A stretch of DNA of 64,000 bases from Streptomyces mobaraensis (lineage in GTDB: Bacteria; Actinomycetota; Actinomycetes; Streptomycetales; Streptomycetaceae), in NCBI RefSeq assembly GCF_020099395.1, contig NZ_CP083590.1, forward strand, positions 6,820,001-6,884,000, read 5' to 3'. This document shows positions 45,801-58,300 of this stretch, in pieces. A program made the translations under genes and the position numbers. How positions within the stretch are numbered: the first letter of the stretch is position 1; the number at the start of each line of letters is the position of its first letter. The notes beneath the pieces are model-generated. The model was given only the letters and a program-made list of their open reading frames with translations. It was not told where the DNA came from and searched no databases.

Positions 45801-48800
45801 ACGGCCTGCCTGGAGCTCGCGCTGTGGGCCGCCGACCGGGCGGGCTGCGGCCTGGTCGAGGAACTGACCCTGCACGCCCCGCTCGTCGTCGGCGACGCCG
45901 GCGCCCGCCTCCGGCTGGCCGTCACCGGCCCGGACGCGTCCGGCCGCCGCCGCCTCACCCTCGACGCGTGCGCCGACGGCACCGACTGGACCCGCCACGC
46001 GAGCGGCACCCTGGCCGAGGGCGCGCCGCGGCCCGGGTACGACCTGATGGACCCGGCCCCGGAGACCGCCGCCGCGACGGACGTCACCGCCTTCTACGAG
46101 CGCGCCGCCGCACGCGGTTACGCCTACGGTCCCGCCTTCCGCGGCCTGCGGTCCCTCCGCCGGCTCGGCGACGAGGTCTTCGCCGAGGCCGCCCTCGACC
46201 GCGACCGGCAGGCCGAAGCCGCCCGCTACCGCCTCCACCCGGCCCTCGCCGACGCCGCCCTGCAGGCCCTCGGCGTACTCGTGGAGGAGAGCGGCGGCGC
46301 GCCGCGACTCCCCTTCGCCTGGCGGAACGTCGCCGTACACACCCCGGGCGCGGGCGCCCTGCGCGTCCACCTCACCCGCACCGGCCCGGACACCGTCACC
46401 CTGGACCTCGCCGACCCGGCCGGCACCCCCGTCGCCTCGGCGGGCGCGGTCGTCCTGAGGACCGTCCGGGACGAGCAGGCCGCCACCGAAGCCGGCGAGG
46501 GCGCCCCGGCGGCCCTGTACCGCGTGGAGTGGGCCCCCATTCGCACACCCGTCGCGGGCGCCCCCACCGGAACCGGTGTCGAGGGGCATGAGGCTGCCGG
46601 CGGGCCCGCCTCGGCTCCCGCGTCCGCCGGCGTGCGTCAGGACGCGCCCGCCGCGTCGGCCCTCTCACCTGCCGTCGACGGTGCCGGCGCGCACGCCGCG
46701 TCCGGCGCCGGCGGTGAACCCGGTGCCGAAGGGCACGGCGCACCCACCGCCCCGGCTCTCACCCCCGTCACACACGCGGTGCCCCCCACGCCGGTGGGCT
46801 ACGGCGCGTCCGACGCCCACGCGCCCTCCACCGCCGGGCAGGGGACTCCTGCCCTCGGCGCGTCCATCGCCCTGATCGGCACCCCCCGGCCCCGAGGGCG
46901 TGCCGGTGGCCGACCTGCCGGAGGCCGCCGTCCACGCGGACCTCGCCTCCCTCGGTGCGGCCGTCGACGGCGGAACGGCCCGTCCCCGTACGGTGGTTCA
47001 CGTCCTGACGGCCGGCACCCCCGGCCCCGACGGGCTGCGCGCCGCCACCCGGGGCGCCCTCGGCCTCGCCCGCTCCTGGTCGGCAGACCCCCGCTTCGCC
47101 GGTGCGACGCTCGTCGTCGTCACGCGCGGCGCCCTGGCCGTCCGGCCCGGTGAGGACGTGTCCGACCCGGCCGCCGCGGCGGCCCTCGGGCTGCTGCGGA
47201 CGGCGCAGTCCGAGCACCCGGACCGGATCGTCCTGGTCGACGCCGACACGTCCATCGACGGGCGCGTGCTCGCGGCCGTCCTGGGCGCCGGCGAGCCGCA
47301 GGCGGCCGTGCGGGACGGGGAGGTCCTGATCCCGCGCCTGGTGGCGGCCGGGTCGGAAGGGGCGGGCGCCCGTCCGCTCGACCCGCGCGGCACCGTGCTG
47401 CTCACCGGCGGCACCGGCGCCCTCGGCGGCGAGGTCGCCCGCCACCTGGCCCGCGCCGGGGCGCGCAGGCTGCTGCTCGCCGCCCGCAGGGGCCAGGACG
47501 CCCACGGGGCCGCCGAGTTGACGGCGGAACTGGCCGGGCTCGGCGCCGAGGCGACCGTCGTCGCCTGCGACGTGTCCGACCGCGCCGCGCTCGCCGCGCT
47601 GCTCGCCGGCATACCGGAGGAGCACCCGCTGACGGCCGTGTACCACGTCGCCGGCGTGACCGACGACGGCGTCCTGGACGCGCAGACGCCCGAGCGCCTC
47701 GACGCCGTCCTCCGTCCCAAGGCCGACGCCGCCTGGCACCTGCACGAGTTGACCGAAGGCCACGATTTGGCGGCGTTCGTGATGTTCTCCTCGGCCGCCG
47801 GGGCGTTCGGCTCCGCCGGGCAGGGCGGCTACGCCGCGGCCAACGCCTACCTGGACGCCCTCGCCCACCACCGCCGCTCCCGCGGCCTGCCCGCGCAGTC
47901 GCTGGCCTGGGGGCTGTGGGCCCGGAGCAGCACGCTCACCGACGCGCTCGACGCGACCGGCCGGGCCCGGCTCGGCCGGACCGGCGTCCTGCCGCTGGCC
48001 ACGGACGACGCCCTCGCGCTCCTCGACGCCGCCGGCGCCCACGGCGAGCCGGTGCTGCTGCCGCTCCGGCTCGACCCCGCGCGGGTGGCGGCGCAGGGGA
48101 GGCCCCCGGCGCTGCTCCGGGCGCTTCCCGCGACGGCACACACCGCGGAACACACCGCCGAACCCACCACGGAGCCGCCGGCCGAGCCGGCCGCCGCTCA
48201 GGAACAGGAATCCGCCGCGCCCGGCCACCGCTACGCCGCCCTCCCCGAGCCCGAGCGCCGTCGGGCTCTGCTCGGACTCGTCCGGACGCACGCCGCCGCC
48301 GTCCTCGGCGAGGCGACGCCCGCCGACATCGCCCCCGACCGCGGCTTCGTCGACCTCGGCCTGGACTCCCTCGCCGACCTCGAACTCCGCGACCGGCTGC
48401 ACGAGGCCACCGGGCTGGACCTCCCCACCACCCTGATCTTCGACTACCCCACGGCGGCCGTCCTCGCGGAGCACCTCTGCGCCGAGTTCGCCGCCGCGGC
48501 ACCCGCCGACGGGCCCGACGGGCCGGACGGCCCCGGCGGCCCGGTCGTCGAGGAACTCGACCGGCTGGAAGCCGCCCTCGCCCCCTACGCCGCCGACGAT
48601 GGGACCAGGGACCTCGTGGCCCGCCGCCTGAAGGACCTGCTGTCCCGCTGGGGCACGGCCGGCCCGGAAGGACCCGGCCACGGCTCCGGCCACCCCGCCC
48701 CGGAGACCGGCCAGAACGCCCGTGGGCACGACGACTTCGCCACCGCCACCGACGACGAGCTCTTCGAAGCGCTTCGAGAGCTGCGCACCGCAGAACGCGG

Positions 48801-48804
48801 CTGA
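42807..48804 (+). CDS. Type I PKS module 4 (KS-defective AT-DH-KR-ACP), apparent frameshift
   Basis: Starts at ATG 42807 with docking coiled coil [23 protein letters not shown] is intact (Cys205, [15 protein letters not shown]). The AT (about residues 610-930) is ruined: FPGQGSQW reads [10 protein letters not shown], GHSxGE reads GDGIGE with no serine, the half with YASHS is missing, and Gly/Ala/Ser/Thr-rich filler is inserted (44190-44400, 44860-45100). DH is present (His988, HxxxGxxxxP; DAALQ). At a C6 run (46882-46887) the frame shifts: the first frame stops at 47153, while the KR ([19 protein letters not shown]...GGY) and ACP (LGLDSL, 48367) continue in the +1 frame to 48804. Removing one C joins them. 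The module needs malonyl transfer from elsewhere, or is skipped, or is non-functional. The C-terminal docking tail is [17 protein letters not shown]. Confidence 0.8.
46882..46887 (+). other. C6 homopolymer at the frame break of PKS module 4
   Basis: Before the run the frame reads ...SIALIGTP; after it the productive frame reads [15 protein letters not shown], continuous with the KR structural subdomain. Deleting a single C gives [18 protein letters not shown], a natural join. It is either a sequencing or assembly error in a homopolymer or a true mutation; ribosomal slippage is a less likely third option. A GTG at 46900 could restart translation but has no ribosome site. Confidence 0.75.
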
Positions 48805-48841
48805 CCACCGGACCGCACACCCCCCGAGGAGCTGGCTCGAA

Positions 48842-51800
48842 GTGAGCAACGAAGAGAAGCTGCGCGAACACCTGCGGTGGGCGACCGCCGAGCTCAAGGA
48901 GTCCCGCCGCCGCGTCAAGGAGCTGGAGGACGGTGGCCACGAGCCCATCGCCGTCGTCGGCATGAGCTGCCGGCTGCCCGGCGGCGTCAACTCGCCCGAG
49001 GACCTGTGGCAGTTGGTGGTCAAGGGCGGTGACGCCATCGGCGCGCCGCCCGCCGACCGCGGCTGGCGGATCGACGACCTCTACGACCCCGACCCCGAGT
49101 CGGGCCGCCCCGGCACCACCTACGTCCGCGAGGGCGGGTTCATCGACGGCGCCGACGGCTTCGACCCGGCCTTCTTCGGCATCAGCCCGCGCGAGGCCGT
49201 CGCCATGGACCCGCAGCAGCGGCTGCTGCTGGAAGCCGCCTGGGAAGCCGTCGAACGCGCCGGGGTGGACCCGCGCCGCCTGCGCGGCGAACGCGTCGGC
49301 GTCTACGCCGGGCTCATGTACCACGAGTACGGCAACCGCGGCATCGAGGTGCCCGAGGCCGTCGCCGGGTTCCTCGGCAGCGGCACGTCCGGCAGCGTCG
49401 CCTCCGGCCGGATCGCCTACACCTTCGGCTTCGAGGGCCCGGCCGTCACCGTCGACACGGCCTGCTCCTCGTCGCTCGTCACCCTCCACCTCGCCGCGCA
49501 GGCGCTGCGCCGCGGCGACTGCACGCTCGCCCTGGCCGGCGGCGTCACGGTGATGGTCACCCCCAGCACCTTCGTCGAGTTCAGCCGGCAGCGCGGGCTG
49601 GCCCCCGACGGCCGGTGCAAGTCCTTCGCGGCCGGCGCCGACGGCACCGCGTGGGGCGAGGGCGTCGCCATGCTGCTGGTCGAACGGCTGTCGGACGCCC
49701 GCCGCAACGGCCACCCCGTCCTCGCCGTCCTGCGCGGCTCCGCCGTCAACCAGGACGGCGCCAGCAGCGCCCTCGCCGCCCCCAACGGCCCGGCCCAGCA
49801 GCGCGTCATCCGCCGCGCCCTGGAGGACGCCGGACTCACCGCCGCCGACGTGGACGCCGTGGAGGCGCACGGGACGGGCACCAGGCTCGGCGACCCGATC
49901 GAGGCCCAGGCGCTGCTCGCCACGTACGGCAAGGGCCGCCCGGCGGACCGGCCGCTGTGGCTGGGCTCGCTGAAGTCCAACATCGGCCACACGCAGGCCG
50001 CCGCCGGGGCCGCCGGAGTCATCAAGACCGTCATGGCCCTGCGCAACGGCGTGCTGCCGCAGACCCTGCACGCCGAGGAGCGGACGCCGCACGTCGACTG
50101 GTCCTCCGGCGCCGTCGAACTGCTCACCGAGCGCCGCGACTGGCCCGAGACCGGCCGCCCGCGCCGGGCCGGCGTCTCCTCCTTCGGCGTCAGCGGCACC
50201 AACGCCCATGTCATCCTGGAACAGGCCCCCGAGGACGAGCCCGTCACCGCTCCCGAGAGCAGCGGCACGGACGTCCTGCCCTGGGTGGTCTCCGCCCGCA
50301 CCCCCGACGCCCTCCGGGCGCAGGCCGCGCGGCTCGCCGACGCCGTCGAGGACGCCGACGCGGCGCGGGTGGGCTGGTCGCTGGCCTCGGGGCGGTCCTC
50401 GTTCGAGCACCGGGCGGTGGTGATCGGCGACGGCCGGGACGAACTGCTCGATGGCATACGGGCGTTGGCCGCCGGTGAGCCCGCCCCGGGTGTGGTGAGC
50501 GGGGTGGCCTCGGGCGAGGCCGACGGCCCGGTGTTCGTGTTCCCGGGGCAGGGGTCGCAGTGGGCCGGGATGGCCGTTCCGCTGCTGGACCGCAGTGAGG
50601 TGTTCGCGGGCCGGATCGCCGAGTGCGAGCGGGCGCTGGAGCCGTTCGTCGACTGGTCGCTCACGGATGTGCTCCGGCAGACGCCGGGGGCTCCGGGACT
50701 GGAGCGCGTCGACGTCGTCCAGCCGGTGCTGTGGGCGGTGATGGTGTCGCTGGCCGCGCTGTGGCGGTCGGCGGGTGTCGAGCCCGTCGCCGTGGTCGGG
50801 CATTCGCAGGGGGAGATCGCCGCCGCCTGCGTCGCGGGCGGCCTGTCGCTGGAGGACGGTGCCCGCGTCGTCGCGCTGCGTTCCCGGGCGTTGCTGGAGA
50901 TCGCGGGGGAGGGCGGCATGGTGTCCGTCGCCCTGCCCGCCGCCGACACCGAGGCGCTGCTGGCGGCGTGGGACGGACGCATATCCGTCGCCGCCCTCAA
51001 CGGCCCCCGCTCCACCGTCGTCTGCGGGGACGCGGGCGCGCTGGACGAGCTCCTCGCCCGCTGTGAGGCGCAGGACGTCCGCGCCCGCCGCGTGCCGGTG
51101 GACTACGCCTCGCACTCCGCCCACGTGGAGCGCATCCGGGACCGTATCCACAGCGAACTCGCCGGCATCCGGCCCCGCTCCGGCTCGGTCCCTTTCCATT
51201 CCACGCTCACCGGTGAGGTCTTCGACACGACCGGTCTCGACGCGGACTACTGGTACCGCAACCTGCGCAACACCGTCCGCTTCCAGTCCGTCGTCGACGG
51301 CCTGCTGACCGCCGGCCACCGGGCGTTCGTCGAGTGCAGCGCCCATCCCGTCCTGACCGTGGGGGTGGAGGAGACCGCGCAGGAGGCGGACGTACCGGCC
51401 GTGGTCGTCGGCTCGTTGCGCCGCGACGAGGGCGACCGGCGTCGCTTCCTGACCTCCCTGGCCGAGGCGTACGTCCAGGGTGTGGCCGTCGACTGGACCA
51501 CCGTCTTCCCGGCCGGCGCCCGCCACCGCGTCGACCTCCCCACCTACGCCTTCCAGCGCGAGCGCTACTGGCTGGAGGGCGACGCCGCCGGCGGCGACGT
51601 CACCGCCGTCGGCCTGCGCGCCACCGGGCACCCGCTGCTGGGCGCGGCCGTGCCGGTGGCCGGCGGGGACGGGCTGCTGCTCACCGGGCGGGTGTCCCTC
51701 GACACCCACCCCTGGCTCGCCGACCACGCCGTCTGGGGCACCACCCTCGTCCCCGGCGCGGCCCTCGCCGAACTCGCCGTCCAGGCAGGGGATCTGGCGG

Positions 51801-54800
51801 GCCATGGCACGCTGGAGGAGCTGACGCTCCAGGCGCCGCTCGTCCTGCCCGAGCGCGGCGGCATCCACGCCCAGCTGTCCGTCGGCGCCGCCGACGAGGA
51901 CGGCCGGCGGCCGCTCGCCCTGCACTCCCGCCCCGAGGACGCCGCCCCTGACGCCGCCTGGACCGCCCACGCCACCGGCTTCCTGGCCCCGGACACCGCC
52001 CCCGCCCCGACGTGGGACCTGGCCGCGTGGCCGCCCCCGGGCGCCACCCCCGTCCCCGTCGACGCGCTGTACGAGCGCCTGGCCGACGACGGCCTCGGCT
52101 ATGGTCCGGCCTTCCAGGGGCTGCACGCCCTCTGGGGACGCGGCGACGACCTCTACGCCGAGGTCCGGCTGCCCCGCGAACAGCACGACGGCGCCGCCGC
52201 GTTCGCCCTTCACCCGGCCCTCCTCGACGCGGCCCTGCACCCCGCCGCCGCCCGCTCCACGGGCGACGTCCGGCTGCCGTTCGCCTGGACCGGTGTCACC
52301 GTGCACGCCACCGGCGCCACCGCCCTCCGCGTCCACCTCGCGCCCGCCGGCGACGACGGCCTGACGCTCCGCGCGGCCGACGGCTCCGGCGCGCCCGTCG
52401 TCACCGTCGCGTCCCTGGTCAGCCGGAGCGTCACCCGGGACCAGCTGGAGTCCGCCCGCACCGCCCGGCACCACGACTCCCTCTTCCACGTCGAGTGGAA
52501 CGAAATACCCGCCGGCGAAGGCGAATCGGACTGGGCGGTACTGGGCGAGGACGTCCTCGGGCTGGCCGACGGGCGGCCCGGCGTGTCCGTCCACGCGGAC
52601 CTCGCCGCGCTCGCCGCCGCCCCGGCCGTCCCCGGCACCGTCGTCGTCCCCTGCCGCTTCGACACCGCCGGCCTCCCCGCCGACGAGGCCGCCACGGCGG
52701 TGACGCACCGGCTCCTGGCCCTGCTGCGGGACTGGCTGAACGAGGAGCGCTGCGCCTCGTCGCGGCTGGTCCTCGCCACCTCCGGCGCCGTCCCGGCCGC
52801 CCCCGGGGAGACCGTCCACGACCTCGCGCACGCGGCCGTCTGGGGCATGGTCCGCTCGGCGCGCACCGAGCACCCGGGCCGGTTCGCGCTGCTGGACGTC
52901 GACGGGCTGCCCGGCTCGCGGGACGCCCTGCCCGCCGCGCTCGCCTCCGAGGAACCCGAAGCCGCCCTCCGCAACGGGAAGTTGCTGATCCCGAGGCTCG
53001 CCCGGGCCGCCGCCGGACGGTCGTTGGAGCCGCCGCACGACGGGTCCGGCTGGCGGCTCGACGTCACCAGCAAGGGCACCCTGGAGAACCTCGCCCTCGT
53101 CCCCGCCCCCGAGGCGGCCGGGCCGCCCGGGCCGGGGCAGGTGCGGATCGCCGTGCGCGCCGCCGGCATGAACTTCCGCGACGTCGTCCTCGGGCTCGGC
53201 ATGGTCGACCAGGACGTCATGGGTGGCGAGGCCGCCGGCGTCGTCCTGGAGACCGGCCCCGACGTCACCGAATTCGCGCCCGGCGACCGGGTGTTCGGCA
53301 TGGTGCCCGGCGCGTTCGGGCCGCACGCCGTCGTCGACCGGCGGCTGCTGGCCCGGATGCCCGACGGCTGGACGTACACCGAGGCCGCCACCGTCCCCAT
53401 CGCGTTCCTCACCGCCTGGTACGGGCTGGTCGACCTGGCTGCCGTCCGCCCTGGCGAGACCCTGCTGGTGCACGCCGCCACCGGCGGCGTCGGGATCGCC
53501 GCCCTCCAGATCGCCCGCCACCTCGGCGCCGAGGTGTACGCCACCGCGAGCCCCGCCAAGTGGGACACGCTGCGCGCCCTCGGCGTACCCGAGGAGCGCA
53601 TTGCGTCCTCCCGCGACCTGGACTTCGAGGCCGCCTTCCGGACGGCGACCGGCGGGCGCGGCGTGGACGTCGTCCTCAACTCCCTCGCCCACGAGTACGT
53701 CGACGCCTCCCTGCGACTCCTCGCCCCCGGTGGCCGGTTCGTCGAGATGGGCAAGACCGACATCCGCGACGCGGCGACCGAGGAGGCCGCCCACCCGGGC
53801 ACCACCTACCGGTACTTCGACCTCATCGACGCCGGGCACGAGCGCATCGGCGCGATGATGGGCGAACTGATGGAGCTCTTCGGGCGGGGCGTGCTCCGGC
53901 CGCTCCCGGCGGCCACCTGGGACGTCCGCCGCGCCCCCGAGGCGTTCCGCTTCATGAGCCGGGCCCGGCACACCGGCAAGGTCGTCCTCACCATGCCGGA
54001 CGCCCTCGACCCCGCCGGCACCGTCCTGATCACCGGCGGCACGGGCGTCCTCGGCGGGCTCGTCGCCCGCGACCTCGCCGCCCGGCACGGCGTACGGCAC
54101 CTGCTGCTGCTCGGGCGGCGGGGCGCCGACGCTCCCGGAGTCGCGGAACTCGTCCAAGAACTGCACGGGTTGGGCGCGGAGGCGACCGTCGCCGCCTGCG
54201 ACGCCGCCGACCGGGACGCCCTGGCCGCAGTCCTTGCCGCGATCCCCGCCGACCGCCCGCTCACCGGCGTCGTCCATGCCGCCGGCGTGCTCGACGACGC
54301 CGTCGTCACCGCCCTCACCCCCGCGCAGGTCGACGCCGTCCTCCGCCCCAAGGTCCGGGCCGCCTGGAACCTCCATGAGCTCACCCGCGACACCCCGCTC
54401 GGCGCGTTCGTCCTGTTCTCCTCGGCCGCCGCCACCCTCGGCGGCCCCGGCCAGGGCAACTACGCCGCCGCCAACGCGTTCCTCGACGCGCTCGCCCGGC
54501 GGCGGCGGGCCGACGGCCTGCCCGGCCTGGCGGTCGCCTGGGGCCTGTGGGAGACCGCCAGTGGCATGACCGGCCACCTGGACGCCGCCGACCACACCCG
54601 GATGCGGCGCTCCGGCGTCGCCCCGCTCACCGACGCGGAGGGGCTCGACCTGTTCGCCGCCGCCCTCGCCGGGGACCGGCCGCTGCCCGTCGCCCTGCGG
54701 CTCGACACCGCGGCCCTGCGCGCCTCCGCCGGGCCCGGGGGCGTCCCGCCGCTGCTCCGCGCCCTGGCCGGCGGTCCCGCCCGGCGGACCGCCGAAGCGG

Positions 54801-55360
54801 GGGCGGGGGAGGGGCGGGACGCCCTCCGGGCGCGGCTGGCCGCCCTGCCCGCCGCCGAACGCGACGGCGCCCTGCTGGACCTGGTCCGCGGCCACGCGGC
54901 GACCGTCCTCGGCCACGCCTCGGGCGGGGACGTGGACGACCGGCAGCCGTTCAAGGCACTCGGCTTCGACTCGCTCACCTCCGTCGAGCTGCGCAACCGC
55001 CTGAACGCCGCCACCGGCCTGCGGCTCCCGGCCACCCTCGTCTTCGACCACCCGACCCCCGCCGACCTCGCCGCCCACCTGCGGACCCTGCTGCTGCCCG
55101 ACGGCGGCGACGCTCCGGACGGCGCGGCCGGCCCGGGCGGCACGGCTGACGGGACCGACGTACGGGCGCTGCTCGCCGGCATCCCGGTCGCCCGCCTCCG
55201 GGCGGCCGGACTCCTCGACCCGCTCCTCCGACTCGCGGCCGAAACAGGTGAGTTGTCGCCGGACGGCGGCGGCCCGGAGGACACCGGCACCGAATCGATC
55301 GACACCATGGACGCCGAAAGCCTGGTGGACATGGCCCTGGACATGACGGACATCCGATAG
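48842..55360 (+). CDS. Type I PKS module 5 (KS-AT-DH-ER-KR-ACP), fully reducing
   Basis: 2172 residues from a GTG start behind GAGGAG. N-terminal docking helix [23 protein letters not shown] Cys208; AT near 655 (GHSQGE, YASHS) for methylmalonyl-CoA; DH His962 ([10 protein letters not shown]) with DAALH; ER about 1400-1720 with the NADPH loop [15 protein letters not shown] with [10 protein letters not shown], intact Ser and Tyr; ACP Ser2044. At the place where many ERs giving an S-methyl carry Tyr (GLGMY), this one has Val (GLGMVDQD), which suggests a 2R methyl branch. It should add a saturated methyl-branched unit. The C-terminal docking tail ([16 protein letters not shown]) is the same type as in the first PKS protein. 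Confidence 0.94.
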   Translation: MSNEEKLREHLRWATAELKESRRRVKELEDGGHEPIAVVGMSCRLPGGVNSPEDLWQLVVKGGDAIGAPPADRGWRIDDLYDPDPESGRPGTTYVREGGFIDGADGFDPAFFGISPREAVAMDPQQRLLLEAAWEAVERAGVDPRRLRGERVGVYAGLMYHEYGNRGIEVPEAVAGFLGSGTSGSVASGRIAYTFGFEGPAVTVDTACSSSLVTLHLAAQALRRGDCTLALAGGVTVMVTPSTFVEFSRQRGLAPDGRCKSFAAGADGTAWGEGVAMLLVERLSDARRNGHPVLAVLRGSAVNQDGASSALAAPNGPAQQRVIRRALEDAGLTAADVDAVEAHGTGTRLGDPIEAQALLATYGKGRPADRPLWLGSLKSNIGHTQAAAGAAGVIKTVMALRNGVLPQTLHAEERTPHVDWSSGAVELLTERRDWPETGRPRRAGVSSFGVSGTNAHVILEQAPEDEPVTAPESSGTDVLPWVVSARTPDALRAQAARLADAVEDADAARVGWSLASGRSSFEHRAVVIGDGRDELLDGIRALAAGEPAPGVVSGVASGEADGPVFVFPGQGSQWAGMAVPLLDRSEVFAGRIAECERALEPFVDWSLTDVLRQTPGAPGLERVDVVQPVLWAVMVSLAALWRSAGVEPVAVVGHSQGEIAAACVAGGLSLEDGARVVALRSRALLEIAGEGGMVSVALPAADTEALLAAWDGRISVAALNGPRSTVVCGDAGALDELLARCEAQDVRARRVPVDYASHSAHVERIRDRIHSELAGIRPRSGSVPFHSTLTGEVFDTTGLDADYWYRNLRNTVRFQSVVDGLLTAGHRAFVECSAHPVLTVGVEETAQEADVPAVVVGSLRRDEGDRRRFLTSLAEAYVQGVAVDWTTVFPAGARHRVDLPTYAFQRERYWLEGDAAGGDVTAVGLRATGHPLLGAAVPVAGGDGLLLTGRVSLDTHPWLADHAVWGTTLVPGAALAELAVQAGDLAGHGTLEELTLQAPLVLPERGGIHAQLSVGAADEDGRRPLALHSRPEDAAPDAAWTAHATGFLAPDTAPAPTWDLAAWPPPGATPVPVDALYERLADDGLGYGPAFQGLHALWGRGDDLYAEVRLPREQHDGAAAFALHPALLDAALHPAAARSTGDVRLPFAWTGVTVHATGATALRVHLAPAGDDGLTLRAADGSGAPVVTVASLVSRSVTRDQLESARTARHHDSLFHVEWNEIPAGEGESDWAVLGEDVLGLADGRPGVSVHADLAALAAAPAVPGTVVVPCRFDTAGLPADEAATAVTHRLLALLRDWLNEERCASSRLVLATSGAVPAAPGETVHDLAHAAVWGMVRSARTEHPGRFALLDVDGLPGSRDALPAALASEEPEAALRNGKLLIPRLARAAAGRSLEPPHDGSGWRLDVTSKGTLENLALVPAPEAAGPPGPGQVRIAVRAAGMNFRDVVLGLGMVDQDVMGGEAAGVVLETGPDVTEFAPGDRVFGMVPGAFGPHAVVDRRLLARMPDGWTYTEAATVPIAFLTAWYGLVDLAAVRPGETLLVHAATGGVGIAALQIARHLGAEVYATASPAKWDTLRALGVPEERIASSRDLDFEAAFRTATGGRGVDVVLNSLAHEYVDASLRLLAPGGRFVEMGKTDIRDAATEEAAHPGTTYRYFDLIDAGHERIGAMMGELMELFGRGVLRPLPAATWDVRRAPEAFRFMSRARHTGKVVLTMPDALDPAGTVLITGGTGVLGGLVARDLAARHGVRHLLLLGRRGADAPGVAELVQELHGLGAEATVAACDAADRDALAAVLAAIPADRPLTGVVHAAGVLDDAVVTALTPAQVDAVLRPKVRAAWNLHELTRDTPLGAFVLFSSAAATLGGPGQGNYAAANAFLDALARRRRADGLPGLAVAWGLWETASGMTGHLDAADHTRMRRSGVAPLTDAEGLDLFAAALAGDRPLPVALRLDTAALRASAGPGGVPPLLRALAGGPARRTAEAGAGEGRDALRARLAALPAAERDGALLDLVRGHAATVLGHASGGDVDDRQPFKALGFDSLTSVELRNRLNAATGLRLPATLVFDHPTPADLAAHLRTLLLPDGGDAPDGAAGPGGTADGTDVRALLAGIPVARLRAAGLLDPLLRLAAETGELSPDGGGPEDTGTESIDTMDAESLVDMALDMTDIR
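51368..51564. repeat. Module 5 partner of the modules 3/5 near-identical tract
   Basis: Matches 39721-39917 with two substitutions over 197 bp (GGCCGA versus ACCGG near the middle). It covers [20 protein letters not shown] to the TYAFQRER post-AT motif, so it does not alter AT specificity. Confidence 0.75.
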
Positions 55361-55383
55361 CGCCCGGACGGCGGAGAACCACG

Positions 55384-58300
55384 ATGGCTGCAACGTACGA
55401 GAAGGTCCTGGAAGCGCTGCGCGCGTCCGTCAAGGAAGCGACCCGGCTCAAGCAGGAGAACCAGCGGCTCGCCGACGCCGCCCGCGAACCCGTCGCGATC
55501 GTCGGCATGGCCTGCCGCTTCCCCGGGGACGTACGCTCCCCCGAGGACTTCTGGCGGCTCCTCGCCGACGGCACCGACGCCGTCGGCCCGTTCCCCGAGG
55601 ACCGCGGCTGGGACACCGACGAGCTGTACGACCCCGACCCCGACCGGGTCGGCAAGAGCTATGTGCGGCACGGCGCGTTCGTGCGCGGCGCGGACCGGTT
55701 CGACGCCGCGTTCTTCGGCATCAGCCCGCGCGAGGCCGTCGCCATGGACCCCCAGCAGCGGCTGCTGCTGGAGACCGCCTGGGAGGCGTTCGAACGGGCC
55801 GGCATCGACCCGGAGTCCGTCCGCGGCAGCCGCACCGGCGTCTTCGTCGGCACCGCCCCGCTCGGCTACGCCACCGGCGCCCGGCAGGGCTCCGACGGCG
55901 CCGAGGGCTACCTGCTGACCGGCACCACCGTCAGCGTCGCCTCCGGCCGGCTCGCCTACGTCCTCGGCCTGGAGGGCCCGGCCGTCACCGTCGACACGGC
56001 CTGCTCGTCGTCGCTGGTCGCCCTGCACCTGGCCTGCCAGTCGCTGCGGCGCGGCGAGTCCACGCTCGCGCTGGCCGGCGGGATGGCCGTGATGGCCGAG
56101 CCGCGCATGTTCGTCGAGTTCAGCCGGCAGCGCGGGCTCGCCCCCGACGGCCGGTGCAAGGCGTTCGCCGCCGGCGCCGACGGCACCGCCTGGGGCGAGG
56201 GCGGCGGCGTCCTGCTGCTCGAACGCCTCTCCGACGCCCGCCGCAACGGGCACCCCGTCCTCGCCGTCGTCCGCGGCTCCGCCGTCAACCAGGACGGCGC
56301 CTCCAACGGGCTCACCGCCCCCAGCGGCCCCTCCCAGCAGCGCGTCGTCCGCGAGGCCCTCGCCGACGCCGGGCTCACCCTTGACCAGGTCGACGCCGTC
56401 GAGGCGCACGGCACCGGCACCTCCCTCGGCGACCCCATCGAGGCGCAGGCGCTGCTCGCCACCTACGGTCAAGGTCGGCCCGCCGACCGGCCGTTGTGGC
56501 TGGGGTCCGTGAAGTCCAACATCGGCCACACCCAGCTCGCCGCCGGTGTCGCGGGCGTCATCAAGACCGTGCTCGCCATGCGCCACGGCACCCTCCCGCG
56601 CACCCTGCACGTCGACGAGCCCACCCCGCACGTCGACTGGTCCTCCGGCGCCGTCTCGCTGCTCACCGAACCGGTCGCCTGGCCGGAGACCGGACGCCCG
56701 CGGCGGGCCGCCGTCTCGTCGTTCGGCATCAGCGGGACCAACGCGCACGTCATCCTCGAAGAAGGCGAGACCCCGGCCGTCTCCGAAGAACTGCCGGACG
56801 GCGACGGCCCGTTGCTGTGGGCCGTGTCCGCCCGGAGCCCCGAGGCGCTGAGCGCCCAGGCCGCCCGGCTCGGCGACGCCGTCCGCAGCCACCCCGAGTG
56901 GCGCCCCGGCGACCTCGCCCGCGTCCTCGTCCGCTCCCGCGCCGCCCTGGAGCACCGCGCCACCGTCACCGGCACCACCCGCGACGACCTGCTCGCCGGC
57001 CTCGACGCGCTGCGCGACGGCGCGTCCGTGCCGCGACTCGTCCACGACACCGTCCGGCGCGCCGCCAAGACCGCGTTCCTCTTCACCGGCCAGGGCGCCC
57101 AGCGCGCCGGCGCCGGCGCGGAGCTGTACGCCGGCCACCCGGCTTTCGCCCGCGCCCTCGACGACGTGTGCGAGGCCCTGGGCGACGGCCTCGGCGCCGA
57201 GACCCGCGCCCTCGTCCTCGGCACCGGCGACCCCGCCCTCCTCCGGGGCACCCTGCACGCCCAGACCACGCTGTTCGCCCTGGAGACCGCCCTCTTCCGG
57301 CTCCTGGAGTCGTGGGAGCTGCGCCCGGACGCCGTCCTCGGCCACTCCATCGGCGAGCTGGCCGCCGCGCACGCCGCCGGGGTGTTCTCCCTGGAGGACG
57401 CGGCCGCCGTCGTCGCGGCCCGTGGCCGTCTCATGGCCCAACTCCCGCCCGGCGGCGCCATGATGGCCGTCCAGGCGGACGAGGAGGAAGTGCTGCCGCT
57501 GCTGGCCGACCGCGCCCACCTCGCGGCCGTCGCCGCCGTCAACGGGCCCCGCGCCGTCGTCGTCTCCGGTGACGAGGACACCGTCCGCGAGATCGCCGGA
57601 CGCTTCGCCGCCGACGGCCGCCGCACCAAGCGCCTCGACGTCAGCCACGCCTTCCACTCCCCGCGCATGGACGGCATGCTGGACGACTTCCGCGCCGTCC
57701 TCGACCGCGTCACCCTCCACGCGCCCGCCCTCCCGGTCGTCTCCGACCTCACCGGCCGGACCCTCACCGCCGACGAGGCCCGCGACCCCGGCCACTGGGT
57801 GCGACACGTCCGCGCGACCATCCGGTTCCGGGACGGCGTCCGCCGGCTCCTCGCCCAGGGCGTGCGCACCTGCCTCGAACTCGGGCCCGCCGGCGTGCTG
57901 TCCGCCCTCGCCCAGGACACCGCCGCCGACGACGGCGCCGACCTCACCGCCGTCCCCCTGTTGCGCAAGGACCGGCCCGAGCCCGACACCGTCCGTACGG
58001 CCTTCGCCCACGCCTGGGCGCGCGGCGCCCGCACCGGCCTCGCCGCCGCCCTGCCCGCCGGACCCACCCCGCACCTGGACCTGCCCACCTACGCCTTCCA
58101 GGGCGAACGCCACTGGCTGCGGCCCGCCGACACCGGCGACGGCACGGCGGGACCCGCCGCGCTCGGCCTCGACCCCACCGGATATCCGCTGCTCACCGCC
58201 GCCGTACGGCCGGCCGACGACGACCGGCTCGTCCTCACCGGCCGGATCTCCACCCGCAGCCACCCCTGGATCGCCGACCACGTCGTCCTCGGCACGGTCA

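Noticed and set aside
46900..48804. A separate gene for a stand-alone KR-ACP protein starting at GTG 46900
   Set aside because: There is no ribosome site, the start falls within the KR structural subdomain, and removing one C upstream joins it smoothly to the DH part. Treated as a frame break in one gene.
47936..55393. 2485-codon open frame on the minus strand opposite PKS module 5
   Set aside because: The plus strand encodes an unambiguous KS-AT-DH-ER-KR-ACP protein there; the minus frame has no recognisable motif.
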